Below are positions 10,701 to 23,640 of a DNA stretch of 64,000 nucleotides, one piece after another. The stretch comes from Oxyruncus cristatus (Eukaryota; Chordata; Aves; Passeriformes; Cotingidae). How positions within the stretch are numbered: position 1 is the stretch's first letter; every line of letters starts with the position of its first letter. Below the pieces are notes generated by a model. The model saw nothing but the letters and a program-made list of their open reading frames with translations. It did not search any database and had not been told where the DNA came from. The DNA lies in contig VXAY01003150.1 in the NCBI GenBank assembly GCA_013399855.1, positions 3,686,358-3,750,357 of the forward strand, given 5' to 3'. The translations under genes were made by a program, and so were the position numbers.

Positions 10701-13700
10701 AAAAGGATTTCTTCAGCTACTGAATGCAAACAACCTGGTAACTGATTAACAGCCATTGATGTTGAAGCCCCAAAGCTATAGCAGATAACTATAAAACTCA
10801 CTAACTATCCCACTAACTGAAATTCCTTATCAACATTTTTTTTCAGTTCCCTAATGTATTTATTACCCTTCATATAGTTCTCTGAAGGGGATATAAAACA
10901 ACAAGTAAGTGCAATTTCTTTGTAAGTGCTTCATTGAAAACACAGGGAAAACTGACAACTAAAGCAATCGCCTAAAGTACTTTGATTCATCACAAAGCAC
11001 TTCACCTCTGACTTCTCTGAACTGATTCCCAGGTGGAAAATTACAAAACACTTCAAATATGATCCTAGCAACTAGAGATTTATGGTTTACTGGTCTATGA
11101 ATTATATAGTAGGTAGAGGTACTGATGAACTGTAGAGGTCTCATGTTCCACAGACAGTATATTTCGCTCTCCTTTTCCCCTTCTTGAAGGAGAGGCCTGG
11201 TGACCTCTACCCTCGTTCCTCATTGCTAAATAGGGCACCTTGATAAAGTGCCATAAGCTGCCATTTGGTTTTGACAACCATTGCTTTTATATCAGACAAG
11301 AGTAAGGGCTTTTATACCTTGAAACTTGTTTGTGTGCAACTGTACTAGCTGATAGTCCCCCAAATTTTGCCTCATTTTATTCATAAGGCAAACAAATGTT
11401 GAGATGTTAATACACAGACAAGCAGCACATTTCTCTGCAGGCCACTAGTACACAGCTCAAGCTGCTTTCTGGACAATTTTCCCTTGTTTGTATACATGAG
11501 GCAATTTATTCTAGCCATAGCTAGAATTTTGTACCTCTTTTGGTCTAAATGCTGAAGAAAATGAAGACTTTTACCTTTTTTTCTTCATAACATTGAGATG
11601 AGCACTTCATTGACTCTCACAAGAAAATGTAAACATAGTACAAAACCCACACGGATGTGGGGTTGATATTCCTCACCTGGTCACTAACTCTTCCAGAAAA
11701 GAGCTCTCCTCCCTCCCCACCAACATCTCTGAGGTGAAAAGATTCCCTGAAGGCATTTTTTATTCCTCCTGTAAGACTGGATAGTGGTATCCGTCCAGGT
11801 TCTGAAACTCTGGAGGAGCTGGGGTTAGTGCAGGTTTCTAACAAATGATGGAGTTTGGTACGACAGATCCGTTAACTTACTTGGTTCCAGCGTACACTGG
11901 GTCAAAAAACTGAGCAGTAACCATTGCAGCATACCAAGAAACAGCCACCATGGAGCAGAGACCTACCAGAGAAAGTTTAAAAAGCACACAGGTGAGCGAT
12001 TCCTTGAATGGCTGTAACAGCTTTAAACTAAGAACAAGTTCATTTCATTTAGTCTGGCTGTGAAAGCAATACAAAGTACTAATAGCATTCTCATTTCAGC
12101 CTCGATATTACCTCCTAAAATGAAAAGAAATCCTCCTGTGACAGCAAACTTCATTTTTCCATCTTCATCGCTCAACCCAATGTTTGTGCACTTCAAACCA
12201 AGCAGTGAGATTACTGTAGCGAGGAATCCCAAAAGGATGGAAGTAATCATCAAGGCACGGCATGCCTGAATATGAGCTAAGACAGAAGAAGAGAAAACAA
12301 ATCAGGATCTATACAAAAATTACATTAATCTTGTGCTGAAAAAGTAAAAGTGATTAGAGGGATTGACAAAATTAACAAGTGCAGTAATGAAATGAGTGAA
12401 TCTTGTCCAACTCTGTCATATGGTTCAGAGAAGCCTCCACACCTGAGTGTGTTCAGCCTTCAAGTCAATCAGATTTCAGAGCTGAACAGCACTTACACTT
12501 TAAAAGCTCAGTAAATCCTCTTGGGCCTTTAGTAAATCCTGAAAAATTATAGCAAACCCCTCATACCTTAAATCTTTAAGTCCTTTGAAAATGCGTAGTG
12601 GTCATTTATAGGAGCAGAAATGAGTCTCCTACTCACAAGTCCTGGTGAGTTCCTTACACCTGTACAGCTGAGCACACAGGACACGTCTGAAATCCAGGTG
12701 CTAGCCAAGGTGTGCGGGGCTGGGCATTACAGAGGATCTGGAAAAATGTACCAGCTTTGCTGCTTCCAGGGAGAGACAGGAAAGAATGTGCTTGAGTTGG
12801 CAGGGCACTTCAAAGTCTGAGTTGATGTAACTAACAGGAGGCAAGTGGGTCCAAGAGCTGTAGCACTCCTCTCCTCCCTAAGACATACTCCTGTGGAGAG
12901 CTTACAGCTCCTGTGGACATGTTAGGGAGTTTGGTATGCTGACAATTCTGTATTGCTTAAGGTCACGGTCTTTGCATTTAGGTATCAATTGCACAAAAAC
13001 CTGGACAAGGTTATTAATCAGACTAAGAAGAAAGATCAAACGGAGACTTTGGGCTCCTCTAAAATGGCACCGCGCGCTGGGCAGGTTCCAGGTCAAATGG
13101 TATTTCGGCACCTTTGTTGTGATGTAAACATGCCAAGCGTCACCAATCTGGCAGGTCACTATTGCTAACTTTGTTGGACTTGATGATCTTAAAGTTCTTT
13201 TCCAACCTAAATGGTTCTATGACTCTAAAATTCTAACCACATATCAGAAGGGTCAGAACTGGACTGCAACTGGACACTTGCTTTGTTGATGCCAACATTC
13301 AAGCTCTTGCTCCCTGCTCACCTCCCTGTCCTCCATGGTAACCTGCTGGCCAGTTCTGTAGAGGAGTGAGCCCATAACTCTCCAGACAACAAAAATCAGG
13401 AAGAGAAATAGGAGGCAAAGTGATATTTACACTCCAACTCAGTGGGCTGTGTTGACTAAAGTGGCTTAAGAGTGTTGGTCTTGCAAGCTTGAGAGTTATC
13501 AAAGATAGTAATAAGCAGTCAGGAGATAAATTAAAGGATATTAAAAGATATTAAAGGATAAAATCACTTGAGAAATGAATGCTTTGTTAAGCATGAATTT
13601 TAAAATTTTTATGGAAAAAAATACAGAGAGTAAAAAAAGTGAAAAAGACCTCTCAAAGTACCATTACCATTTCAAGGTTTTTGCCTGCAGAAGGTACTTT

Positions 13701-16700
13701 TAGGACAAGCACTCAAAAATGCTGCTTTCTAGTTTGGGGTCTTACAACACACCATCACCCATCGCAGGGTCCAACAACTTACATTTCAGGTCCTGCAGTG
13801 TTAGATGGGACTCCCCATCTTTCCAGGACACACAAGCATATCCTCAGGTTAACTGCTTGCAAGCCAGTGGCTGTATTATTTTACCAGTAGAAATTTCATA
13901 CCATTGTACCACAATACAATAACCTCAACAGCCTTAACTGAGGACCTTACTTCACAGTTCAGAAAGCTCAATTTGTTGTTGTGTTTATTTTTAAAATTGG
14001 CTTATTCAACAAGAAACAAAGTCAGTCCATTTTATTAGTCAATACTAATTGTAAGAGGTTATGCCCAAAACCTGTCATTGAAATGAAACAATTACGGAAC
14101 GTGAAAAAGAAGAAAGGAAGAAAGAAAAAGAAGAGTATAAAAAGCATTTGGCAACCATATCTATCAAATGTTTGACTTAGTTGTGACTAGATAGATAGTG
14201 CTAGCTATACAGAGTAGCCAGTCATGGTTTCAATCTTGTACAATATTGCATTTAAAAAGATCCTCACTCCAAATGTTTGTCATTTAGACTTACTGAACTC
14301 AAAAGTGTTAAACCTGTCTAAAAGAACCAAGTCTGATATTTTCCATACACAAACCAAAAACTAGAGGTATTCTACATAGCTCAGCTGCCAATAAGGAAAC
14401 CTCAATGGAAAATCTTTATGATCCTTCTGATGAGAGGTAACAAAGACACTTTTGTTTTTTCTCTTTCTTCCCCTCCCACCAATCCCTGGCATCTTTGTAA
14501 CAGTTTCGGCGAAGTTTCTAAACAGCAATTTGAACCACGCCTAAACTGATACTGATAATTTTTAGTCTGCCTTAGCTCACATCTGCCAGTACTACAGACG
14601 TTTTTTAGAGGTCCCACTGTTTGGTCAGCCCTCATTGTTACCAAGCCCATTTTCTTCCTCTTTCCTGCTTTGCCCAGCTGTCCTTTCCACTTTTATCACA
14701 ATTCAGTGTCTTCTTTTTTTTTTTTTTTTCAGTTCTCCTCTCTAAAAATGTTTTTTCTCTACAATTTTGCAAGTTGCTTTTCCCTTCAATATACCATATA
14801 CCCCGCAAATCCACTGCTGTCTTCTCAACCACAGAACTGATCTCCTTTTCAACAGATCAAATTCACTTCAGGGCTTGGCCCAGTCATTTACTTTCTGTCT
14901 GGCCCATTTATTTTTTCCTTCCTGCTGACTCCATGTTGTTATCTGCAGTTCTTCAGGAGCCATCCTCTTGCTTGCCTTTTGTTCTCTTTGGCTTTAGCAT
15001 ATCGTGATGCTCTTCTCTGATCCCCACCAGTTTCTTTGAAACCCACTTTTTCCTGGGCAGCTCCACGATGCTGCCCTGCAGCCCCCTTGCCCACATCTGC
15101 ACAAACTCTCCGAGGCAGCACCCTGTGTAAATCCATCAGGGACAAGATGCTGCCTGGAATCAGTGGCAGTAAATTACAAACCAGCCCTTGAAGTGTTTTT
15201 TATAGGAACCAAATAAAATCCCAGAATCATTAAGGCTGGCAAAGACCTCTGGGATCCTCGAGCCCAGCTGTTCACCCAGCACTGCCTTTATCTGCAGAGG
15301 ATAATGTCCCATGGACATGATCCCGCTATTACTGCCTCTAAGAAGTTTAAAAATGGTTATGTTCCTCTTAATACACACATGTACTCTAAAAGCAACTGAA
15401 AGATAAAAAGAACAGATTATTGCCTAAATACTGCACACAGACAGCTTCAGAGAATTGCTGTGCTGGTGTCAGAGCTGGTCAACAACATCCCTTTATTTCA
15501 GACTGAGAGAGAAAGTGAATTTAATACCTCATTCCCACTAATCCTATAGTACACATTCTTCAGATTAGGAGTATCCTCCTAACTATTTAGTTTAACCACC
15601 ACCCAGGGTATATTCAACCTAGAAAGAAGGCATTTTTATTCTGGATAAGTATCTACATACTGAATCATTCAAGATTAATAAAAAATAGCTTCACTACCTA
15701 TAAACATCCACAGAATATTGCCTTAGTGGGACATTGGATGACAATCCACAATTCTGCTGAAGACTGATACAGAGGACAGGAGCCAGCAGATTTAAATTTC
15801 CTGATATTTAGAACCACATCCAAAAAGACATTAGTTAACAAGCCCTGACAGGTATATTAATTTATAACATATACTCCTTGTATAACTTAAAACGTTATAA
15901 TATGTATAACATATACTTACTGTATTTCTTGGATTATCTACAATTTTCAGTCTCAATACACAAAAACCACTACCACCTCTCAGCTGTAACTAGTATTTCC
16001 TGCTATATGAAAACACTCCAGCTACAGTACATTAGCTATGAAGTATTGCAAAAGAAGGCCTATACAATAATTCAAAATAAATAAACAGTTAAAAAAATGT
16101 CTCCTACTAATTCCTCCCACAAGATGCTAGAGAAGAGATTACACCATACTTAAAATGCCTATTAAAATAAACTCTTGATCAACCGACTTCATTTGCCATA
16201 TTTTATAGCCTCTCCTAACATGCCTGACACATTCTGCTGCTTAAGGGATTTTTATTACTTCAACCCACAAAGTCCTTCTTGGCCAGTTATTTTTGAGCAC
16301 TACCAGAACACCAAAGCAAAAGCCTGACTCCTTTTTGCCAATAAACTTCCGAGCAATACGAACGAGGCTGCGCGAAGTCACGTACCAGGCAGTTTAAGCA
16401 TAGAGTCAAATTCCCTGCAGTTGGATACTCCGGTGCTGTCTTCTGCACAGCTCTTCCACAGGTTTTCATACAACGTGGACGTTGTGATCACACTGCCGTG
16501 TAAACTGGAGACTTTCCAGTAATTATTCGGCAAAGTAGCTCCAATAACTGCCAGCCCACCCAAGCACAAAAGAAGACCAACAATTTCCAATGCAGCAGTC
16601 ATGCTTGTGAGTAGTAACAGTTAAGTATCCTTATAATTAGATTACAATCAAGTGAAGCCTTTCAGAAGCCTCCTTGCTGTTTTATCTCTGGGTTTCACTC

Positions 16701-19700
16701 CAAAATGAGTCTACCTTTGCTCTTTGCTCAACCCCAGAGATAAGGCTTACTGGGCATGACAATAAGAAGTGGGAGCAGTTCATAATAAAGATACTAGTGT
16801 GTAAAAAAAAATTACAATATTAATTCTTTTTTCTAATAGGAATGAAAAATGAGCCTCTTCTTTTTCTCAGCCCAGAAAGTCCAGTCAGTATATCTACAAA
16901 ATACCTAGTAAGAGTGATAGTATGGGGCAAGTATTTTATTTCTGTCTCTTCTCTGAAGTGAACTAGATTTTGCACTTGATTAAAATTGTTTGTAATTTTA
17001 TTATTGATCTCTGTACTACCAGCTTCCTTCAGGAAGATTAAGTTTGTGGATAAGTGGTTTCCATTAATATTTTACTGTCTATTGTTCTATAGTTAAACAC
17101 TCTCGGTCTTAAAAATAGTGCCATTTACACTGTACAATTGTACAACATGTTACATTGTAATAATGTATGTGTCATGGAAATGAAATATAAGGAAATGAAG
17201 GAGCCAGTGTGACAGACCTATCTTAAAAGGAATAAAATGATAAAGAAAAACAGCTATAAGAAAAATAATACATATCAGCCAATTGCATCTGCTTGCTAGG
17301 ATATCTTAGTATTAAAAACAAAAAAGCTATTCTAGGCAAAGAAGATGTTAAACCTGGTTTAGTTGCTACTGCTCTTGGCTAGACAGAATCATAGATAGAA
17401 TTCACATCACCACTAATGTGAATATTTTAAGGTATCCAAATGGGGTTAACCATCTCTTGCAGTGATAACCTGCTCTTATCTCCAGGAAATGGAGTCAGAG
17501 TTTCTTCATAAAATAATTCTGCTATGATGCAACATGGTAACAGATACACAGTATTTACATAAGCACTACCAGAAGGATTAGCCTTTAAGAGAGTCACAGC
17601 TTGCCCATAACAGGTATTTGAGTTTTTTTCAAAATTCCTGGTCACTTTGAACTGATGCTGCAGGTTGGTAGGTTCAGCTGCAAAAGGATATTACGGTGCC
17701 ACTGTGACTTTTTTGCTCCCTTGGCAGCCTAGAGGATCATTGGCATTGATTTAAACAAGACCATATCTGGCAGTACAGATACTGTGATCCTGTGGAGCTC
17801 TGAACTTGCAATCTTTTAAGGAAACCAGACAGTGTGTGGTAAGAATTGGGTCTTCTCGGGTGACTGTTACTGAATTCTCTCCTTCTGCTAAGTCACTGCA
17901 ATTTTAAAAATGATGGCATGGTAAAATGAACACACTGTACCAGTACCCTGGAGTATCTTCATCCCATTAAAAGCCCTTCAAAGAGTTTCAAATTAATTTA
18001 TCTGTGCACTGGTGACTACACTGGTGACCTCAGTGATCACTTCTGCTGACAGCACTTTCAAAGCTGTGATTAGTTGGGACCTTGAATCAAGTGTCACCAG
18101 ATGTTATACTGCTGCTAATGATAAAAAATTGAAGAATACCACTTTTAAAAAAATCTCTTCCTAATTAAGAATCTATTTCAATAGGCAGTCATAGAGCACA
18201 CATATAAACAGAAAAGATTATCCTGCAGATTATAGTGCATGAGCTTTTCCTACACGGCATCAGGAAGTTTAATCATTCCCTTCAGGAAGTCACTCTGCAA
18301 TATGTTAAAGAACACTGGGCTATTCTTTGCTAAATTTTATAAACTGTGGTTTGGTGAGTGATGGGTAGAACAGCCAGTGCTGTTCTGCAGGAGGCTCTGG
18401 ATCAGCAGCAAACAAGAGTTGGTGCTGACAGCTTCACATCCACGCCTTCCACAGCTTGGGAGTTTCCCTTTGGGCTCGCTCTAACCCAGTCAGGTGAACT
18501 GACTGGTGAATTCCAAGGGCTGGAATTCTGGAAGTGCGCTCCTGGAGCACATTCCCCTGCTTTGCCTCATCCACAAGACAACCAACTTGCATGTTCCAAG
18601 ACCGCAATGCAGACCAGGTGCAGTAAATGGAAAATTCATTACAAAAGTGCACTCCGAAGTAAAATGCTTCCATAGACATGCTAAGACATGACCATATACG
18701 ACCATAGCAACACATGACTGAGGAGAGAAATCGCTCTGGTGTTGTCACAACAGAGCACATTTGTGTGTAATATAGTCAAGAGAGAGTTTGCAGGCAGAAA
18801 TAGCAGTTTTTAAAATCCGATCACCCAATACAACTGGGGAAAAAGTACTGAGAATATGAACAACCTGAGTGCTTGATCAACATGAGCTGCACCTCGCTTT
18901 CAAGACCCAGGAATGCTGACTGAGCTCTGCAAGCAGAGAAACAGCCCTTCAACAGATGACAATTACTCTGCAAGCACCACATGATGTGTCTTGGCATGAG
19001 GAACCAGTGCTGATTTTAGGGGACATGCAGTTGAAGATGATCCACTGAGCCCTGCCAACCAGGAGTCCAGTCTTCCAGTTATGGGGGCCACAGGAAGGCA
19101 GGGAAAAGAATCCCTAGGAGGTGACTGCTGCAGTTAACCAGGAATTTTTGCTGCAGTTCACCAGGATCTCCTCTTCCTGGGGAGTATTTTCTTTCCATGT
19201 GGGGTGCAGTGAAACTTCATTAAAAAAAAATTAAAAAAAAAAAAAGGAGGCTGTCCTGCATTCCTACATTGACTCTGCTTGTCTCCATAACAGGGCTGTA
19301 ACATCTGCTTCTCCCTGTTACACAAGTCAAGGCAGAGCTGCCACACCATGGTAAGCATCCACGCCATCTCGCTATGAGAACTAAAGGATTGTTTACCTCA
19401 TCTCATCACTTTAATTTCCATAAATCATACTTAAGTTTCTAGATGAAACTTAGGCATCCTGCTATCTGCATAGAGGAAGCCCTAGAGAGGAGCAGAACGG
19501 ATACCAGGATGATATGAAAAGCTGGCATTGCCTCTGATGCAATGAGTCGTGGTTTTAAAATCCTTAGAAGCATATGATTAGCCTTCTTTTGAGGCTACAG
19601 ATTCTGGCCTAATTACAGGATGCTGATATTTATTCTTAAACTGACACCACTGATAAGAAGGCAGATGAGGCCATTAAAGCCAGGGTCCTGTGGAAGAACC

Positions 19701-21020
19701 ATGAATTTGCTGAATCTTTAGTGTTCAGTCTTGAGAGTTAAACTCTCACACTTTAGACATCTGTCTCAGGCAGTTCTGACTCCAGGAAAGTCCATGTCTG
19801 TGACAAGAAAAACAAGGTTCATAGTCTGTGTCAAAACTCCCAAGGTTCATAGTCTGTGAGACGTGGTATTTTGAAGTTTTGACCACTACGCATCAAGAAT
19901 AAATCAGCTGGAAGGAGTCCAGATAAACAGCAATGACAGTAATCAGGGACCTATAAAGCAGGGAAGGCTTGAAGAAATGATTCCATTAACATCACTCATA
20001 AAGTGACTGCACAAAACTGAAAGTTGTAAAAGAATAAACAGAAGGTTCTGTTTAAAACAAAAAGTTTAACAAAATACCAGTCTTCTGAGGCTGCACCATT
20101 AGTATTTCTACATTCATTTTTTTGAGGAAAGATCTTCAATGTTAGTTCCTCACAGTCCTTTACCATAGAAATGGTGTTTAGAGAAAGATGTCTTCAGAAT
20201 TTAGAACAATTCAAACAAATACTTTTCAGTCCCTACAGAGACATTTCTTCTCTTTCTAGTTGCAGACAAACTACCCTGCTAGCATGTCTACCCTAGAAAA
20301 CACAAAGGCACCAGTGGCACAGATGTTTTTTAATCTAAACCGGCCTCTGAGAAATTCCAGAACAAATACACAGGTTTAGCACAAAGTATCCAACAAGTTC
20401 TGGGTTATCAATTTGTCTCACACCAAAGCACAAACAAGCCCCAGTGCTCATTGAACTGTGATCTGCTTGTATTTAAGCATTAGGCTGAGTGAAAGAGCAC
20501 TATTTCTTCCAAAACAATTTAAAAAAACATCCTAGGTTTGCTGTATATCACTTATATCTCTATGTCAACACAACAGAGATGGCGACAAAGCCGCAGCAGT
20601 GACTGGGCTGAATTGCAGGCTGAAGGATACAGGTTTCACGGGGGCCCTTTAACCTGTCTGCAACCACTACAGGATTTGTCCACACCAGACCCTCTGTGAC
20701 AACTGCACTGTGTGCCACCCCACTGTGCTAACGTGCTGTCCAGAAAGACGGAATCAAACTACATCCCTGGATTTTATAAACACATGCCATGCACACTTAC
20801 TCTCTGCACTCAACATGTACAGAAATTTCTTGCACTCTACTGATCCAAGAGCAGTTGCTGCACAGTCCATCCAAAGACCTTCAGAAACCCAGTCTGCAGT
20901 GACCAGCTCCGTCGCAGTGCCCAAAACTTTCCATCTGTTGGACATGGTAGTAACAAGTAAAGTGGTGAGCCCTGCTAAAGTCAGCAGCAATGCACAGAGC
21001 TGTAGGCAAGATGACGCCAT
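7691..21020 (-). CDS. Claudin-10-type tight-junction protein with two alternative first exons
   Basis: Four-pass tight-junction protein of the claudin family, likely a paracellular ion channel or barrier. There are two first exons, 1a (20801-21020) and 1b (16386-16602), and shared exons 12112-12276, 11881-11962, 9120-9230 and 7691-7790. All junctions obey GT/AG and phases agree, giving 225 aa (1a) or 224 aa (1b). Claudin signature in 1b: Trp29, NLW 47-49, Cys52, Cys62; in 1a: Trp30, GLW 48-50, Cys53, Cys63. TM1 is at about 7-27, TM2 about 78-101, TM3 about 115-137, TM4 about 160-182 (1b numbering). The second extracellular loop has [14 protein letters not shown]. The C-terminus is KEYV, a PDZ ligand for ZO proteins. 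Exon 1b resembles CLDN10b and CLDN15; exon 1a resembles CLDN10a (SNxWKV, then GLWMxCA and ALGS). I call it a CLDN10/15-group paralogue, not CLDN10 itself, which as I recall lies elsewhere (human 13q), so no symbol is given. Convergent with DUSP28 and divergent from PARL. Introns carry CR1 scraps and simple repeats only. Confidence 0.9.
9120..9230 (-). CDS. Claudin gene shared exon 4
   Basis: 111 bp, acceptor tttcag|g, donor cag|gtaatc. Encodes [20 protein letters not shown], the remainder of TM4 and the start of the cytoplasmic tail ([13 protein letters not shown]). Two juxtamembrane Cys are candidate palmitoylation sites, as is usual for claudins. Confidence 0.92.
11881..11962 (-). CDS. Claudin gene shared exon 3
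   Basis: 82 bp between tag|gtctctgc and aa|gtaagt. Encodes the end of TM3 and the second extracellular loop, [20 protein letters not shown] then PVYAGTK, as in CLDN10 and CLDN15. Too short to stand out as an open frame and found by splice-phase logic. Confidence 0.92.
12112..12276 (-). CDS. Claudin gene shared exon 2
   Basis: Acceptor ttag|ct, donor gag|gtaata, 165 bp. Encodes [17 protein letters not shown], the start of TM2, the cytoplasmic loop and most of TM3 up to FILGG. The IQACRALMI block is diagnostic of claudins. Confidence 0.93.
13150..13231 (+). mobile_element. CR1 LINE 3'-end fragment in claudin intron
   Basis: Contains the CR1 3' tail pattern: GGACTTGATGATCTTAAAG, then TTTTCCAACCT, then a short ttctatgactct run. 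The left boundary is uncertain. Confidence 0.7.
13531..13560 (+). repeat. Three-copy 10-bp tandem repeat
   Basis: ttaaaggata occurs three times in a row with one mismatch in the middle copy. Intronic and without obvious function. Confidence 0.8.
14101..14135 (+). repeat. Purine-only tract in claudin intron 1b
   Basis: GA-rich low-complexity stretch (gaaaaagaagaaagg-type). A matching pyrimidine/T-rich tract lies near 14710-14730. Confidence 0.65.
15218..15375 (-). mobile_element. CR1 LINE fragment in claudin intron
   Basis: Plus-strand text reads cccagaatcattaaggctgg and continues through a gcccagctgttcacccagcac-like block, the reverse complement of a CR1 3' region. Diverged; ends are approximate. 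Confidence 0.65.
16386..16602 (-). CDS. Claudin gene alternative first exon 1b (10b/15-like)
   Basis: Starts [14 protein letters not shown] and encodes TM1 plus the first extracellular loop: [13 protein letters not shown], then [12 protein letters not shown] and [11 protein letters not shown]. Ends G|gtacgt in phase 1, which joins to shared exon 2 as GCT (Ala). Asp55 lies in the position of the Asp reported to control cation selectivity in CLDN15. Confidence 0.92.
19221..19245 (+). repeat. A-rich tract
   Basis: Two long A runs interrupted by TT, in the intron between claudin exons 1a and 1b. Low complexity. Confidence 0.7.
19813..19858 (+). repeat. Short direct repeat, two copies 28 bp apart
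   Basis: caaggttcatagtctgtg occurs exactly at 19813-19830 and 19841-19858. A local duplication between the two first exons of the claudin gene. Confidence 0.75.
20801..21020 (-). CDS. Claudin gene alternative first exon 1a (10a-like)
   Basis: Starts [13 protein letters not shown] with a good context (A at -3). An in-frame ATG 24 bases upstream (21042-21044) would add eight residues. It encodes TM1 and the first extracellular loop with Trp30, Gly-Leu-Trp 48-50, Cys53 and Cys63, and ends A|gtaagt, phase 1. This phase matches the shared exon 2, which begins ct|cat, so the joined codon is ACT. No 10a-specific exons 2-5 could be found between it and exon 1b, which supports use as an alternative first exon and not a separate gene. 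Confidence 0.82.
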
Positions 21021-21044
21021 TCTTCTGGCAGAAGTTGTCTTCAA

Positions 21045-23640
21045 ACAAACCTCCCAAGATTCCTGATATTAGAAACCTGTTGAAACAGTTTATACACACA
21101 GAGTAAATGGAAGTTACGTTTAGATAAACCTGACCAGTGAACTGTAGAACTGGAATCTAAATCTCATCAAATGATTGGAATACTGAAATATTCTATGACA
21201 TGGAGTATTTTTTTAGGAAAACTTTCATTACTGCACGTATTTACCACAAAAAAAGTATCAACAGAGCAAAACCAGAGGATCTGGGAATTCTCTACTTTAA
21301 ATTTGCAATGTATCATCCATTCTTCACTTTTTTGCTAACTCAAAATTCTTTCAAAATTAGGACAACCAACTGCAACTATGCATTTCCCAATTACAATACC
21401 TACCAATACAAATTTAAAGCAAGATAAATTTTGATACTCACGTTTATGGTCTGCTTCTAACCCGTTTCCTCTACCTTCCTGTGAGGTACTGGTGTCAGCA
21501 CTTTGTGAGGACCAATTTGATCAACCAAGTGAAAGTTTCATACTCTTTAGGACCTTTGCTCCCATTCTAAAAATCAAGGACCCAGGGCCAAAGCTCTGCC
21601 TGACTTGCACAAAGCTCTGGCATGGCTTTTCGCTACAGTGAAGTGTCAGCAAAAGGGAAAATCACAACAAAATCACCTAAATTAGTACCAAAGATGCTCA
21701 GATTAACCTGGCACCCACTGGCATATAACTTGCTTTGTCAGTGCCCCCCACCATCAGACCACAAAGCACTACGGAAATATATTACTACAACTTTCCCAGT
21801 GGTTGCTTCACTTGAATTTTTTTATGCATTGTTTTAGGTTGCAGCCCACACCATGAAGAAATATGCAGACAGCCACCTTTCCAGTGGCTCACATTAACAA
21901 ATGAAACTGTTTGTGGCTGCAGCCATGCCCCCAGACAGGACAGACTTCCCGGCCAAGGGAGGGCTGGCTACCTGGGACAGCTCTGCAACCACTTTGCTGC
22001 TGTTCTTCCTCCTCTCTTTGCCTTCCTCTGCCCCAAGACGCCACTCTCACTCACCCCTTCCTGACCCTGCTGCCACCACACAAACCCCATAGGACTATCC
22101 AGATAATACTTTATTCTGACACCCCATCCATCCTCTTTCAGCCTGTACTCCGGACACCTGACCCTTCAGGACTTGATTTACCAGCTGTCATGCACTGTCA
22201 TGTTTATAGGTGTGAGGTGATGGCACAGCTGATAGCAAATATGCTTTGCAACTGTCCAAAGGAGAATGACCATAAACCAAAACCAAGCAAATACACAAAG
22301 TCCAGAGCATCATCCCTCACAAAGTGCACACATAGGCTAATGTGAGAAAAACAAGCCCTGGGGGAGCAAAAAAGATCATCTTAACATTAAAAACAGTGAA
22401 AACATATGTGGTCTGAACACCGGGCAGGAAGGGTTAACAAAGAAAAATATTTAAGCCACTTAAACAAACACTACTTCTGATAATGTGGTAATTTCTGGAA
22501 GCAAAAATGAGTAGTGGAAGTGTCTAACCTGGAAAGTTAAGAAATTCTTTTACTTCTTTTTCATTTTGTTACATCAAAAACCAGAGAAAGAGTATTGGTT
22601 ACAACACTGATTTCATTTGCGTAAGTGTATATATACATTTGTAACACCAGCATGATGTAGCTTTGAACCTGCTAATCCCTCCATAGTTCAAGCGAATTCT
22701 GAGGCTGACCCATGGCCACCAACACAATCAGAAAGAGATAAAATGCAGATTTGAATACAGTACTAAACCACTTAGAGCAGTTTCCCACCACTGCCCACAA
22801 AGGTTTTTTCCAGTCAGAGACCTTAAGTTGAGAAGGCAAGCTCTTTCACTACTACTTAGGAAAGAAAAAAAGAAAGGCAGAACAATGTTAATTCATTTCC
22901 TCCCCACTTACAAAGAATTTGACTTTGTGATTTTGCTCCTGAAGTTGTCATAACTTTTTAAGAATCTAATCAGGCTCATAACCACTTGCAATTACACTGT
23001 GCAGATCGCTCTCACGTTGCTATTCACTTCCCTTCGCACAATGAACTATAGAATAACTTGGGCTGGAAGGGGCCACACTGATGCCAACCTTCTGCTAAAG
23101 CACAGCCTCAGTGTGGGGGCAGGTCACCCAAGCCTTGTCCAATCACAATGGAATGGCCTCCGGGGCTGGAAACCGCACAGCCGCTCTCCCGCGGAGGGTG
23201 TTCCTCACACCCACATGGAACTTTTCCTGCTGCAATACGTGACTGCTGCCTCTCACCCTCTCCATACACCCTCGAGATAAACCACTGTTTATTCAGCTGC
23301 TTGATTTTGGAGCCTCTGCCCTCTGGTCTCTGGCGGCCCACGCGTGTACACCTTGGCAGTCCCATGGGTTTCTCTATGGCAACACAGATAACCAGGAAGG
23401 TGCACTCAACTTCTGGAAAACTACAGGTTATTTGCAAAGCAAACACCTGTTTTCTTTTCTCGTTTAGTTTCAGGAGGGTGTCGGTGTGTATACAGTGGTC
23501 TGCTCCCTGCCAACACACCTCTCCAGCCCTGCAGAGCTCAGCTGGCATGGGGATGGTCCCCGGAACAGCAGCAGAGTGCCAGAGAGCAGGTGCCCCAGCC
23601 AGCAGCAAGGGGACTGCAAGGCACCTCAGGCATGCATGGG
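21045..23640. other. Upstream flank of claudin exon 1a, no supported gene
   Basis: No exon recognised on either strand. Diverged CR1-like sequence (actatagaataacttgggct at 23044 and on) is present at about 23040-23160 in minus orientation. The rest shows no feature I can name. Confidence 0.45.

Noticed and set aside
18434..18760. Minus-strand open frame considered as a private exon 2 for claudin first exon 1a
   Set aside because: Lacks the claudin exon 2 block (QACRALM and TM2), so exon 1a is paired with the shared exons instead.
20710..21066. 118-codon plus-strand open frame
   Set aside because: Antisense shadow of claudin exon 1a, which has clear family residues on the minus strand.
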